Source of the DNA: Acidobacteriota bacterium
GTDB lineage: Bacteria > Acidobacteriota > Vicinamibacteria > Vicinamibacterales > UBA2999
Assembly (NCBI GenBank): GCA_020851565.1
Contig: JADZCN010000037.1
Span: 1-64,000, forward strand
Reading direction: 5' to 3'
DNA length: 64,000 bases
The notes below the pieces were generated by a model. That model saw only the letters and a list, made by a program, of their open reading frames with translations. It ran no database searches and had not been told where the DNA came from. The position numbers and the translations under genes are program-made. Below are positions 28,225 through 36,768 of this stretch, one piece after another; positions within the stretch are counted from its first letter, which is position 1; every line of letters begins with the position of its first letter.

Positions 28225-29988
28225 TCACGGTGTGCTGGCCGGCGGCACGCGGCGCTTCGTCAGCTGCTCGAACGCGAAGGCGAGCTCGATGAGCCGCGGC
28301 TCGCTGCACGCGGTGCCCGTGAAGCTCACCCCGTAGGGTGACGGCTTCGCGTCGAAGCCCTGAGGGAACGGGTTGTTCGCCGGCGCGTTCGGCACCGTCG
28401 AGAACGGCACGATGACCGTCGGGTAGCCGGGCTTGGCCGCGATGCCTGCGCCGCTCGGGCCGGGGAAGAGCAGCGCGTCCAGCTTGTGCGCCTGCAGCGC
28501 CTCGTCGATGCCGTGCGTGGCGGCGAGGAAGACGTCCTTCTTCCGGTCGGCTTCCCACTTCGCACGGTCGCGCTCCAGGTCCACCTCGTCGGAGACGTCC
28601 AGCTGCGCCTGCTGGTACTTGATTGCGCCCATGTTCTGGTGCGCGAGGTTCCAGGTCCTCAGCTCCGTGAGCGTCTTCACCGGCGCCCGATCACCCAGCG
28701 ACGCCAGCCACGCGTTGAAGTCGCGCTTCATCCCGTACTTGAGCGACGACGAGCAGTCGGCGTCCTTGCCCCGCACGTCGTTGGGCCCCGCGCAGGTGCC
28801 CCAGCGCAGGAAGTTCTTCGCCGGATCGGGATCGACGATGCTCGGGATGTCGGCGTCCACCACCTCGGCGCCCGCCTGCTTCAGGATGGCAATGGCCTCG
28901 TCCATCGCCTTCTTCTGATCGGGATTGAGCCCGCCGCGCGGCTCCTTCTGTCCGGGCGGCGTGACGGGATCGTAGAAGCTCGCGCGTGGGATGCCGATGC
29001 GCGCGCCCTTCAGGGCATCGGCCTTCAGGTGCACGGTGTAGTCGCGGTTCGGGGGCGCCTGGCACGTGGAGGTGGCCGGGTCGTTGGGATCCGGCGCCGC
29101 GCTCTCGAGCACGCCGAGCATGATGGCGGCGTCCGTCACGGTGCGCGCCATCGGGCCCGCGGTGTCCTGGTCGGCGGTGATGGGAATGACGCCGTAGCGG
29201 CTGATCCGGCCCACCGTGGGCTTGATGCCGACGAGCATGTTCTGGTTGGAAGGGCTGAGGATGGACCCCGAGGTCTCGGTGCCGACGTTGGCGGCCCAGA
29301 AGTTCGCCGCCGTGCCGGTTCCAGAGCTGGAGCCACCCGTGGCCAGTGCCGGCCGCCCATCGTCGAAGCGCGCCGGGCCGCCGCCGGGACCGCCCGGGCC
29401 GCCGCGGCGCGCGCCGCCGGGAGGTGTGGGCGCGGGGCCGCGCGGATCACGCCGCGGGTCGTACGGGTTGAAGCCGTAGCCCTTGAGCGCGTTGTAGTTG
29501 CCCGGCATCCCGGCTGCCACCCAGTTGGCCAGCTCGGTCATCATGGTCTTCGCGATGATGATGGCGCCGGCGTCGACGAGGTTCTTCGTGAGCGTGGCGT
29601 CGTAGGGCGGGCGCAGGCCGTCGAACGCGAGGGCGCCGCCCGTGGTGGGCATGAACGTGGTGTGGACGTTGTCCTTGAGCGCGATGGGGATGCCGTGCAG
29701 CGGGCCGCGCACCTTGCCGTCCCGGCGCTCGCGGTCGCGGGCGTCGGCCTCGTCGAGCGCCTTCGGATTGACGGCGATGACGGCGTTGATGGCGTCCTCG
29801 TACATCGCGATGCGCGCGAGGTATTGCGTGACGATCTCGCGCGATGTCGTGCGCCCTTCGCGCATCGCCGCCTGCATGTCGGGGATGGTGGCCTCGACGA
29901 CCGAGAACGGCGCCGACGGGGCTGGCTGTGCGGGCGGCTGGCTGCACGCCAGTGTGGAGAGGAGTAACAAGAGGGCGGCGAGTCGCAT
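28225..29988 (-). CDS. Amidase-signature family lipoprotein
   Basis: A 587-residue exported amidase. The N-terminus MRLAALLLLLSTLAC with lipobox LLSTLAC (C15) predicts a lipoprotein. The Ser-cisSer-Lys triad is visible as K105 (GIPIALKDN), S220/S221 (ATGGSSSGTGTA) and S242 (GTETSGSILSPSNQN). A glycine/proline-rich insertion at about 180-210 (RRGGPGGPGGGPARFDDGRP) interrupts the usual fold and is low-complexity, probably a surface loop. These enzymes hydrolyse amide bonds; the substrate is unknown. ATG 29988 is used because it begins the signal peptide; an upstream start at 30006 is possible. It diverges from a TonB receptor gene. Confidence 0.92.
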   Translation of the reverse strand: MRLAALLLLLSTLACSQPPAQPAPSAPFSVVEATIPDMQAAMREGRTTSREIVTQYLARIAMYEDAINAVIAVNPKALDEADARDRERRDGKVRGPLHGIPIALKDNVHTTFMPTTGGALAFDGLRPPYDATLTKNLVDAGAIIIAKTMMTELANWVAAGMPGNYNALKGYGFNPYDPRRDPRGPAPTPPGGARRGGPGGPGGGPARFDDGRPALATGGSSSGTGTAANFWAANVGTETSGSILSPSNQNMLVGIKPTVGRISRYGVIPITADQDTAGPMARTVTDAAIMLGVLESAAPDPNDPATSTCQAPPNRDYTVHLKADALKGARIGIPRASFYDPVTPPGQKEPRGGLNPDQKKAMDEAIAILKQAGAEVVDADIPSIVDPDPAKNFLRWGTCAGPNDVRGKDADCSSSLKYGMKRDFNAWLASLGDRAPVKTLTELRTWNLAHQNMGAIKYQQAQLDVSDEVDLERDRAKWEADRKKDVFLAATHGIDEALQAHKLDALLFPGPSGAGIAAKPGYPTVIVPFSTVPNAPANNPFPQGFDAKPSPYGVSFTGTACSEPRLIELAFAFEQLTKRRVPPASTP

Positions 29989-30025
29989 GGCGCCGCATGC
30001 TAGCACGCCTCCCTCGCCGCCTGCT

Positions 30026-30324
30026 CATTGATGATTGGTGATTGATGATTGAGTGATTCATTGGGCGATTGGTGATTGGTGATTGGTGATTGGAGCATTG
30101 GGCATTGGATTGAGTGATTGATGGATGGGGGCATTGAGCGATTGCCGGTGTCGAGCTCTACCGAGCCGGGGCCGCGGCTTCCCGTCGTGATCCCGACACC
30201 CGGTGGATCACCATGTCGCAATCGCCAATGCCCCCATCCATCAATCACTCAATCCAATGCCCAATGCCCAATCGCCCGATCACCCAATGAATCGCTCAAT
30301 CATCAATCAGCAATCGTCATTGGG
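30026..30324. repeat. GATTG/CAATC inverted repeat element, copy D (fills most of the 385-bp gap)
   Basis: The left arm (30026-30144) carries GATTGRTGATTG units and GATTCATTGGGCG. The right arm (about 30225-30324) carries CAATC units and CCCAATGAATCGCTC. The loop (30145-30224) contains an inner inverted repeat, CCGGTGTCG with CGACACCCGG. Unlike copies B, C and E it lies between divergent genes, so it probably overlaps or sits close to their promoters. I see no gene in the gap 29989-30373. Confidence 0.9.
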
Positions 30325-30373
30325 CACGCGCGAGCCATGGATCGTCACACCCCCGCCCTGCGTCCTACCACCT

Positions 30374-32743
30374 GTGACTCGGTATGCCCGGATTCGCGCG
30401 ATCTGCGCGGCGGCGCTCGTCCTCGTGCCCACCCTGGCCCTGGCGCAGGACACCACCGGCGTGGGCGCCATTGCGGGCCGCGTCCTCGATCCGGCCGGCG
30501 CGCCCGCGGCGGGCGTCCGCATCTGCGCGCTGGACACGGCGCAGTGCGTGACCAGTGCCGCCGACGGGACGTTCCGCATCTCCGGGCTCCGGGCCGGGGC
30601 GTACCGGCTGGAGGTCCTGCCCCTCGAGGGCCTGCCCTTCGTGAGCGACCCGGTGGAGGTGCGCGCGGGGCTCGACGGGACGGTCGAGGTGGATCTCCCG
30701 AAGGTCGAGGCGATCGAGCAGACGGTGACGGTGACGGCCCCGGCCTTCACCGCGCCCGAGGAGGTGAAGAACTCGGGATTCCTCGTCGCGCCGCGCGAGG
30801 TGCTGAAGAACGCCGGGGCGCTGCAGGACGTGTCGCGGTACGTGCAGTCGCTGCCCGGCGTGGTCATCGGCACCAACGACTTCCGCAACGACATCATCGT
30901 CCGCGGCGGCAGCCCGCTCGAGAACCTGTTCGTCGTGGACAACATCGAGATCCCGAACATCAACTCGTTCGCCAACTTCGCGTCGGCGGGCGGTACGGTC
31001 AGCATCCTCGACGCGGAGCTGCTGCAGGACGTGACGTTCCTCACGGGCGGCTATCCCGCGCCCTACATCAACCGGACATCGAGCGTGCTGCAGGTGACGC
31101 AGCGGGAGGGGAGCCGCACCGGGTTCGGCGGGTGGGCCACGCTCGGCTTCGCCGGCGCCGGGACGATCCTCGAGGGGCCGATCAATGGTGGCCGGGGTTC
31201 CTGGATCGTGTCGGCGCGCCGCAGCTTCCTCGACCTGGTCACCGACGACATCGGGGTCGGCGGCGTGCCGGTGCTCTACACGCTGAACGCCAAGGCGGTG
31301 TACGACCTCACGCCGCGCGACCGCGTGTGGATGGTGAACATCTCGGGCCGCGACAACATCCGCCTGGGATATCGAGAAGGCCAGGAGGCCGAGGACGGCG
31401 AGCTGTCGACGCTGGACATCCGCTACGACGGGTGGAGGGCCGCGACGGGCGTCAACTGGCAGCGCCTCTTCGGCTCGCGGGGCGTGGGCCTGCTGGGCGT
31501 GACGCACTCGGAGGCCAAGGTGGGGCAGCGGGTGAAGGACCTCGCGCTCGAAGGCCTGCCGCCCACGGGGCCCGCGGACGAGGCCATCGCCGCCGCCCCG
31601 ACGGTGTACTTCGAGGACTCGCGCGAGGGCGAAACCACGTTCAAGTACGACCTCACGCTGAACGTGCCCGGGCTGGACAAGATCCAGGCGGGCGGCAGCT
31701 TCAAGATCTTCCGGATCGACTACCAGGCCGAGTCGCCCTACGGGAACGACACCCCGTTCTCGCCGGTGACCGGCGTGGACCCGTTCTTCCTGACGACCGG
31801 TTTCCGCGCCTATCAGACGGGTGCCTACGTGCAGGCCACCCGGGCGCTCACGCAGCGGGCCAGCGTGACCGCCGGCCTCCGGGTGGACGACTACGACTTC
31901 CTGAACGAGACGCGCGTGAGCCCGCGCCTCGGCGCGACGTACCGACTGGGTGAGTCGCTGTCGTGGAACGCGAGCTACGGCCGCTACTACCAGCAGCCCG
32001 CCTTTCTCTTCCTCGCGGCGTTCCCGGAGAACCGTGGTGCCGTGCCCTGGCGCGCGGACCACTACGTGACGGGCCTGGCCTGGACACCCTCGCCCGACCT
32101 GCGTGCGACGCTCGAGGTGTACGGCAAGCGGTACGCGGACTACCCGGTGGCCGCGACGCTGCCCTCGGTGTCGCTGGCGAATATCGGCGACACCTTCAAC
32201 GTGCGCGAGATTCTCTTCCCGCTCGCCAGCGCGGGCCGAGGACGGGCCTACGGGGTGGAGCTGTTCGTCGAGAAGCGGCTCACGTCGAAGCTGTATGGGC
32301 AGGGCAACCTGGCGTTCTCACGCACGCGGCACGCGGCGCTCGACGGCGTCCTGCGGCCAGGCTCCTTCGACTACCCGTTCGTCTTCAACCTGACGGGCGG
32401 GTACCGGGTGAGCCCGGCATGGGAGATTTCGTCGCGCGTGGCGCTGCTCGGTGGACGGCCCTACACGCCCTTCGACGAAGCCGCGTCGGCCGCCGGGCGG
32501 CGCGGCGTGTACGACCTGTCGCGCGTGAACGCCGAGCGCGGTCCGATGTACGCCCGGATCGACGTGCGCGTGGATCGCACCTTCACCGTCGGTGGGCAGC
32601 CGCTCAACGTCTTCCTGGGCGTGCAGAACATCGCGAACCGGAAGAACTTCGGGGGCTACCTCTGGAACCGCCGCGCCAACGCGCTCGACGTCAACGAGCA
32701 GCAGGGCCTGTTCCCGATTCTCGGGTTCGACTGGCGATTCTGA
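30374..32743 (+). CDS. TonB-dependent receptor with carboxypeptidase-regulatory domain
   Basis: About 789 residues. A signal peptide (RAICAAALVLVPTLALAQ) is followed by a CarboxypepD_reg-like domain (VGAIAGRVLDPAGAPAAGV, then GTFRISGLRAGAYRLEVLP). A TonB-box-like EQTVTVTAPA precedes the plug (LPGVVIGTNDFRNDIIVRGG, ENLFVVDNIEIPNINSFANF), and the barrel ends LFPILGFDWRF with terminal Phe. No ATG lies near the signal peptide. GTG 30374 gives the best start, while earlier ATGs fall inside the repeat element, so the start is uncertain. No SusD-like partner. Ligand unknown. Confidence 0.87.
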   Translation: MTRYARIRAICAAALVLVPTLALAQDTTGVGAIAGRVLDPAGAPAAGVRICALDTAQCVTSAADGTFRISGLRAGAYRLEVLPLEGLPFVSDPVEVRAGLDGTVEVDLPKVEAIEQTVTVTAPAFTAPEEVKNSGFLVAPREVLKNAGALQDVSRYVQSLPGVVIGTNDFRNDIIVRGGSPLENLFVVDNIEIPNINSFANFASAGGTVSILDAELLQDVTFLTGGYPAPYINRTSSVLQVTQREGSRTGFGGWATLGFAGAGTILEGPINGGRGSWIVSARRSFLDLVTDDIGVGGVPVLYTLNAKAVYDLTPRDRVWMVNISGRDNIRLGYREGQEAEDGELSTLDIRYDGWRAATGVNWQRLFGSRGVGLLGVTHSEAKVGQRVKDLALEGLPPTGPADEAIAAAPTVYFEDSREGETTFKYDLTLNVPGLDKIQAGGSFKIFRIDYQAESPYGNDTPFSPVTGVDPFFLTTGFRAYQTGAYVQATRALTQRASVTAGLRVDDYDFLNETRVSPRLGATYRLGESLSWNASYGRYYQQPAFLFLAAFPENRGAVPWRADHYVTGLAWTPSPDLRATLEVYGKRYADYPVAATLPSVSLANIGDTFNVREILFPLASAGRGRAYGVELFVEKRLTSKLYGQGNLAFSRTRHAALDGVLRPGSFDYPFVFNLTGGYRVSPAWEISSRVALLGGRPYTPFDEAASAAGRRGVYDLSRVNAERGPMYARIDVRVDRTFTVGGQPLNVFLGVQNIANRKNFGGYLWNRRANALDVNEQQGLFPILGFDWRF

Positions 32744-32852
32744 AGGGGGCCGCGCTTCGCGCGGCGGGCGCGCCTGCGGCGCGTGGGCGGGCGCGTTGCG
32801 CCCGCAGGCCGCGCGGTGGGTGAGCCGCGCTTTGCGCGGCAGGCAGCCTGCT
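32744..32852. repeat. Cluster of small GC hairpins after the TonB gene
   Basis: Successive self-complementary units (CCGCGCTTCGCGCGG, GGCGCGCCTGCGGCGCG, GCGGGCGCGTTGCGCCCGC, CCGCGCTTTGCGCGG) follow the TonB stop and reach to 12 bases before the GNAT start. One or more may act as a terminator, though no T-run follows. Similar in style to the cluster at 19150-19240. Confidence 0.6.
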
Positions 32853-32863
32853 ACAGTGTGCGG

Positions 32864-33730
32864 ATGGCCGACACCGCGCGCGTGAACGAGCTGGGCCAAC
32901 CGATCGGGGACGCCCTTCCCGGCTGGACGCCGCCCCCCATGCCCCCGCACGAACCGATGACGGGGCGCCTGTGCGCGCTGATCCCGCTGGCGCCGTCGGA
33001 TGGCCCCGCGCTCTGGAAGGCCTTCGGGCTCGACACGGAGGGCCGCAACTGGACCTACCTGTCGCACGGTCCGTACGAGCGCTACGCCGACTTCGAGCAG
33101 TGGGTGAAGGAGGCGAGCGCCAGCGCGGACCCGCAGTTCTATTCGGTACGGGTGCAGGGGGCAGGGGTGCAGGGGGCAGGGCTGCCGCGTGGAGCAGCGC
33201 AGGGGGCAGAGGTGCGCGGCACTCTGTCTGCGTCATCTGCGTCATCTGCGTCATCTGCGTTGCCTGCGCCATCTACGTTGCCTGCGCCATCTGCGTCTGA
33301 GTCTGCGCCATCTGGGTCCGCCTCCTATCTGCGGATCGCGCCATCGGTGGGCACCATCGAAGTGGGCCATATCCATTTCTCTCCCCTCCTCCAGCACACG
33401 CCGGCGGCCACCGAGGCGATGTTCCTGATGATGAGGCGGGTGTTCGAGCTCGGCTACCGGCGGTACGAATGGAAGTGCGACGCGCTGAACGCGCCGTCGC
33501 GCCGGGCGGCACAGCGGCTCGGCTTCTCGTTCGAAGGCGTCTTCCGCCAGGCGGTGGTCGTCAAGGGCCGGAATCGCGACACGGCGTGGTACGCCTGCAT
33601 CGACCGGGAGTGGCCGGCCCTCCGCGACGCCTATGAGCGCTGGCTCGACCCCGCCAATTTCGACGAGCTCGGGCGCCAGCGCGTGTCGCTGTCGTCGCTG
33701 ACGGCGCCCATCCTCGTCGCGCGCGGGTAG
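32864..33730 (+). CDS. GNAT (RimJ/RimL-type) N-acetyltransferase with an in-frame repeat insertion
   Basis: A 288-residue protein. The N-terminal part (MADTARVNELGQPIGDALPG, then WTYLSHGPYERYADFEQWV) and C-terminal part (SYLRIAPSVGTIEVGHIHFS, then YEWKCDALNAPSRRAAQRLG, FEGVFRQAVVVKGRNRDTAW) match RimJ/RimL-like acetyltransferases; the acetyl-CoA-binding region is in the second half. Residues about 95-152 do not belong to the family. They are translated from a GCAGGGGGCAGGGGT array and a TGCGTCATCTGCGTCATC array (33148-33320) and read VQGAGVQGAGL and SASSASSASSALPAPS. The frame is preserved across the insertion. It falls between two beta strands, where a loop might tolerate it, so activity may survive. 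Substrate unknown. Confidence 0.87.
   Translation: MADTARVNELGQPIGDALPGWTPPPMPPHEPMTGRLCALIPLAPSDGPALWKAFGLDTEGRNWTYLSHGPYERYADFEQWVKEASASADPQFYSVRVQGAGVQGAGLPRGAAQGAEVRGTLSASSASSASSALPAPSTLPAPSASESAPSGSASYLRIAPSVGTIEVGHIHFSPLLQHTPAATEAMFLMMRRVFELGYRRYEWKCDALNAPSRRAAQRLGFSFEGVFRQAVVVKGRNRDTAWYACIDREWPALRDAYERWLDPANFDELGRQRVSLSSLTAPILVARG
33148..33320. repeat. Tandem arrays inserted in frame in the GNAT gene
   Basis: Two arrays lie head to tail: GGTGCAGGGGGCAG units at about 33150-33180 and again near 33198-33215, then GCGTCATCT/GCGCCATCT 9-bp units at 33229-33312. The total is a multiple of three. The second unit type is the same as in the intergenic arrays at 23395-23520. Confidence 0.85.
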
Positions 33731-33787
33731 CGGGGACGGGCGTTCCAACCTTTTGCCTGCTGGCCGCCGTCCCAGCCCGGGGGGACG

Positions 33788-36232
33788 ATGATGAGCGCCA
33801 TCCGATTCGCGGTCCGCCGCCTGTTCCATCGGCCGGGCTTTGCCCTGGTCGCCGTCGGCACACTGGCGCTCGGCATCGGCGCCAACGCCGCCATCTTCAG
33901 CCTTGTCCAGGCTGTGCTGCTCAGGCCGCTCCCCTATCCCTCGCCCGACGCGCTGGTGCGCGTCCTCGGGTATGACACCGATGAGAACGAGGTCGGCAAC
34001 CTCTCGCCCGCCGACTTCATGGACTTCGCCCGTGAGACGAAGGCCTTCGAGCGCATGGGCGCGCACGGCTTCGTCGGGTCGTTCACCGTGGCGGGCGCGG
34101 CCGGCGATGCCGAGCGCGTGGGCGGAGTGAACGTCACCGACGGGTTCTTCCCGACCCTGGGGATCCAGCCCGCCCTCGGCCGCGCGATCACCGCCGAGGA
34201 CGACCGGCCCGACGCGCCGATGGTCGTGCTGCTCAGCGACGGCCTCTGGCGCCGCCGTTTCGGGGCGGATCCCGGTGTCGTCGGATCGGAGATCCTCCTG
34301 AACGCGCGGCCCGCCACGGTCGTCGGCGTGCTGCCGGCGTCCTACCGGCACGTGGAGGAGAACCCGGACCGATCGGCCGACGTGTTCGTCCCGTACCAGT
34401 TCAATCGCACCTCGCCCAACCGGGGCGGCCATTTCATCCGTGCGGTGGGGCGGTTGAGGCCGGGTGCCCGGATCGAGGAGGCGCGGGCGGAGCTCGAGAC
34501 CGTGGCCGCACGGCTCGAGCGCGAGTTCCCCACGAGCAACCACGGCCAGGGCGTGCGCCTGCTCGCGCTGCACGACGCCGTCGTGGGCGACACGCGGGCC
34601 AGCCTGCTGCTGCTCTCGGCCGGCGTGGCCCTGGTGCTGCTCATCGCCTGCGCGAACCTCGCCAACCTCCTGCTCGCGTCCGGGGCGGCCCGGCAGCGCG
34701 AGTTCGCGGTGCGGACCGCGATGGGCGCCACGCGCGGCCGTCTCGTGGGGCAGCTGCTCATCGAGAGCGCCGTGCTGAGCACGCTCGGCGCCATCGGGGG
34801 CCTGGCCCTGGGGTGGTGGGCCACCAGGGCCTTCGACGTCCTCGCCGAGGCGAACATCCCGCGCGCGCCGGACGCCGGGATCGACGGCAGCGTGCTGGCC
34901 TTCGTCGCCGCGGTGGCGGCCGGTGCAGCGCTGGTGTTCGGCATGGTGCCCGCGCTGCAGCTCTCGAGGGACGCGCTGCACGACACGCTGAAGGAAGGCG
35001 GACGACTGCCGGCGGGACTGCTGCGCCGAGGGGCGCGGCAGGCCTTCATCGCGGTGCAGGTGGCCCTGGCCGTGGTGCTGCTGGTCGGCGCCGCACTCCT
35101 CACGCGGAGCCTGTGGCAGCTGCAGCGCGTGCCCGCCGGGTTCTCCACGGCGCAGGTGACGGCGATGGACGTGTCGCTCCCGGTCGCCACCTACGCCGAA
35201 GGCGAGCAGATCCCCTTCTACGAGCGCTTCGAGGCACGGCTGCGCACGCTGCCCGGCGTGAGGGAGGTGGGCGCCGTCAACATCCTCCCGCTCAGCGCCA
35301 ACTACGACAGCCGCGGCATCCAGATCGAGGACCGGCCGCGGCCCGAGGGCCAGGGCGAAGCGCCTCAGGCCCGTTCGGTCACGCCCGGCTACTTCCGCGC
35401 GATGGGCATCCCGCTGGTGCGGGGACGGCTGTTCGAGGCGCGTGACGTCGAGGGGGCGCCCCGCGTCGTGGTGATCAGCGAGTCGATGGCCCGGCGCTAC
35501 TGGCCCGGCGAGGATCCCGTCGGCAAGCGGATCACGTTCAACAGCGGCATCCCGCGCGAGGAGCAGCGTGTCGTCGGCGGCCCCGGATCCCGCGAGGTGA
35601 TCGGCGTGGTCGGCGACGTGCGCCACCTCGGCCTGGACGAGGGCGAGGTCCCGATGTTCTACACGCCGCACGCGCAGCAGCCGTCGTACCACACCATGAC
35701 GGTGGTGGTGCGGACGGCGGGGGCGGCCGAAGGGTTGCCGGGGGCCGCGCGCGCGGAGCTTCGCGGCATGGACACGTCGGTTCCGCTCTACCAGGTGCGT
35801 ACGCTCGACCGCGTGCTGTCACGCGCGGTGGCGGCCCCACGCCTTCGCGCCGGGCTCATCGGGCTCTTCGCGGCGCTGGCCTGCCTGCTCGCCAGCCTCG
35901 GCGTGTACGGCGTGGTCAGCTACCTGGTGGCGCAGCGCACGCACGAGATCGGGGTGCGGATGTCCCTCGGCGCGAGCGCGGGGGACGTGGTGCGGCTGGT
36001 CGCGGTCGAGGGCCTGCGGCCCGTGGCGGCCGGCCTTGCCGCGGGCACGCTCGGCGCCTGGGCGCTCGGGCGCGCGATGGAGTCGCTGCTGTTCGGCGTC
36101 ACGAGCCGCGATCCGCTCAGCTACGGCGTGGCCATCGCGCTGCTCGTCCTGGCCGCGACTGCCGCCACGCTCGTCCCCGCTCGCCGCGCGGTGCGAATCG
36201 ACCCGGTGACGGCGCTGAACGTGCAGGGTTGA
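33788..36232 (+). CDS. ADOP-type ABC transporter permease (second copy)
   Basis: An 814-residue protein with the same layout as the one at 9163. The start is IRFAVRRLFHRPGFALVAV then LALGIGANAAIFSLV. A MacB-type periplasmic domain is followed by an FtsX core (LLIACANLANLLLASGAARQ), the second periplasmic domain, and a second FtsX core ending in ARRAVRIDPVTALNVQG. Sequence similarity to the first copy is clear but moderate. No ATPase is encoded nearby. The family is presumed to export or rearrange lipids or peptides; this is inference from MacB. Alternative start ATG 33791 would remove one Met. Confidence 0.92.
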   Translation: MMSAIRFAVRRLFHRPGFALVAVGTLALGIGANAAIFSLVQAVLLRPLPYPSPDALVRVLGYDTDENEVGNLSPADFMDFARETKAFERMGAHGFVGSFTVAGAAGDAERVGGVNVTDGFFPTLGIQPALGRAITAEDDRPDAPMVVLLSDGLWRRRFGADPGVVGSEILLNARPATVVGVLPASYRHVEENPDRSADVFVPYQFNRTSPNRGGHFIRAVGRLRPGARIEEARAELETVAARLEREFPTSNHGQGVRLLALHDAVVGDTRASLLLLSAGVALVLLIACANLANLLLASGAARQREFAVRTAMGATRGRLVGQLLIESAVLSTLGAIGGLALGWWATRAFDVLAEANIPRAPDAGIDGSVLAFVAAVAAGAALVFGMVPALQLSRDALHDTLKEGGRLPAGLLRRGARQAFIAVQVALAVVLLVGAALLTRSLWQLQRVPAGFSTAQVTAMDVSLPVATYAEGEQIPFYERFEARLRTLPGVREVGAVNILPLSANYDSRGIQIEDRPRPEGQGEAPQARSVTPGYFRAMGIPLVRGRLFEARDVEGAPRVVVISESMARRYWPGEDPVGKRITFNSGIPREEQRVVGGPGSREVIGVVGDVRHLGLDEGEVPMFYTPHAQQPSYHTMTVVVRTAGAAEGLPGAARAELRGMDTSVPLYQVRTLDRVLSRAVAAPRLRAGLIGLFAALACLLASLGVYGVVSYLVAQRTHEIGVRMSLGASAGDVVRLVAVEGLRPVAAGLAAGTLGAWALGRAMESLLFGVTSRDPLSYGVAIALLVLAATAATLVPARRAVRIDPVTALNVQG

Positions 36233-36240
36233 GGGGGGGG

Positions 36241-36276
36241 CTTGGGACTTGGGGCTTGGGGCTTGGGGATTGGGAG
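36241..36276. repeat. CTTGGGG tandem array, left of doxX
   Basis: Five units of CTTGGGGC/ATTGGGA type (about 8 bp) occupy the short gap between the permease stop and the doxX stop. The reverse-complement array is on the other side of doxX at 36706-36764. Confidence 0.85.
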
Positions 36277-36282
36277 GTTGGC

Positions 36283-36657
36283 CTACTTCCTGAGCCCCCA
36301 CTTGCCAGTGCCGACGGCGGCGATGTAGAGGAAGAGAAAACAGAACAGCACCGCGGGCTCGCCGCCGTTCTGGACGGGCCAGAAGCCGCGGGGGAGGTGC
36401 GCCTGGAAGTACGCGACCGCCATCTGGCCGCTCGCGAGAAACGCCCAGGCGCTCGTGTAGAAGCCCAGCGCGATCGACAATCCGCCCACCACCTCGATGA
36501 TGGCCGCGAGGCCCATCTGCGACATGAGGTCGACGGGCTCGGCGCGGCCGAGCACACCGAACATCTTCTGGAAGCCGTGGACCGAGAAGAGCAGGCCGGA
36601 GACGATGCGCAGCAGGGCGTAGATGGACGTCTTGTGGGACCCGAGCAGCCATTCCAT
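36283..36657 (-). CDS. DoxX family membrane protein
   Basis: A 124-residue protein with four hydrophobic helices. It reads YALLRIVSGLLFSVHGFQKM, then MGLAAIIEVVGGLSIALGF, ASGQMAVAYFQAH and PAVLFCFLFLYIAAVGTGKW. This arrangement and R-I-x-x-G-x-x-F-x-x-H-G are characteristic of DoxX/DoxD-like proteins, small membrane components linked to quinone or thiosulfate redox in some species. The role here is unknown. The start is ATG 36657, after GAGGTG; a longer frame would read through the repeat array. The gene is neatly framed by inverted CTTGGGG arrays. Confidence 0.88.
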   Translation of the reverse strand: MEWLLGSHKTSIYALLRIVSGLLFSVHGFQKMFGVLGRAEPVDLMSQMGLAAIIEVVGGLSIALGFYTSAWAFLASGQMAVAYFQAHLPRGFWPVQNGGEPAVLFCFLFLYIAAVGTGKWGLRK

Positions 36658-36705
36658 CACCTCAGCGTACACAAGGCGCGCGCGTGACGACAGCTCGTCC
36701 ACGAG

Positions 36706-36764
36706 CCCAGGCCCCAAATCCCAAATCCCAAGCCCCAAGCCCCAAGCCCCAAGCCCCAAGCCCA
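36706..36764. repeat. CCCCAAG tandem array, right of doxX
   Basis: About seven units (CCCCAAAT, CCCCAAGC) run to within five bases of the kinase-LRR-globin stop codon (36769). They are the reverse complement of the array at 36241-36276 and together frame doxX in an interval of about 0.52 kb. Confidence 0.85.
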
Positions 36765-36768
36765 CACC

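Noticed and set aside
9163..36232. The two permeases as MacB proteins of a MacAB-TolC pump
   Set aside because: They have no ATPase domain or MacA partner; the duplicated FtsX layout and N-terminus fit the ADOP family.
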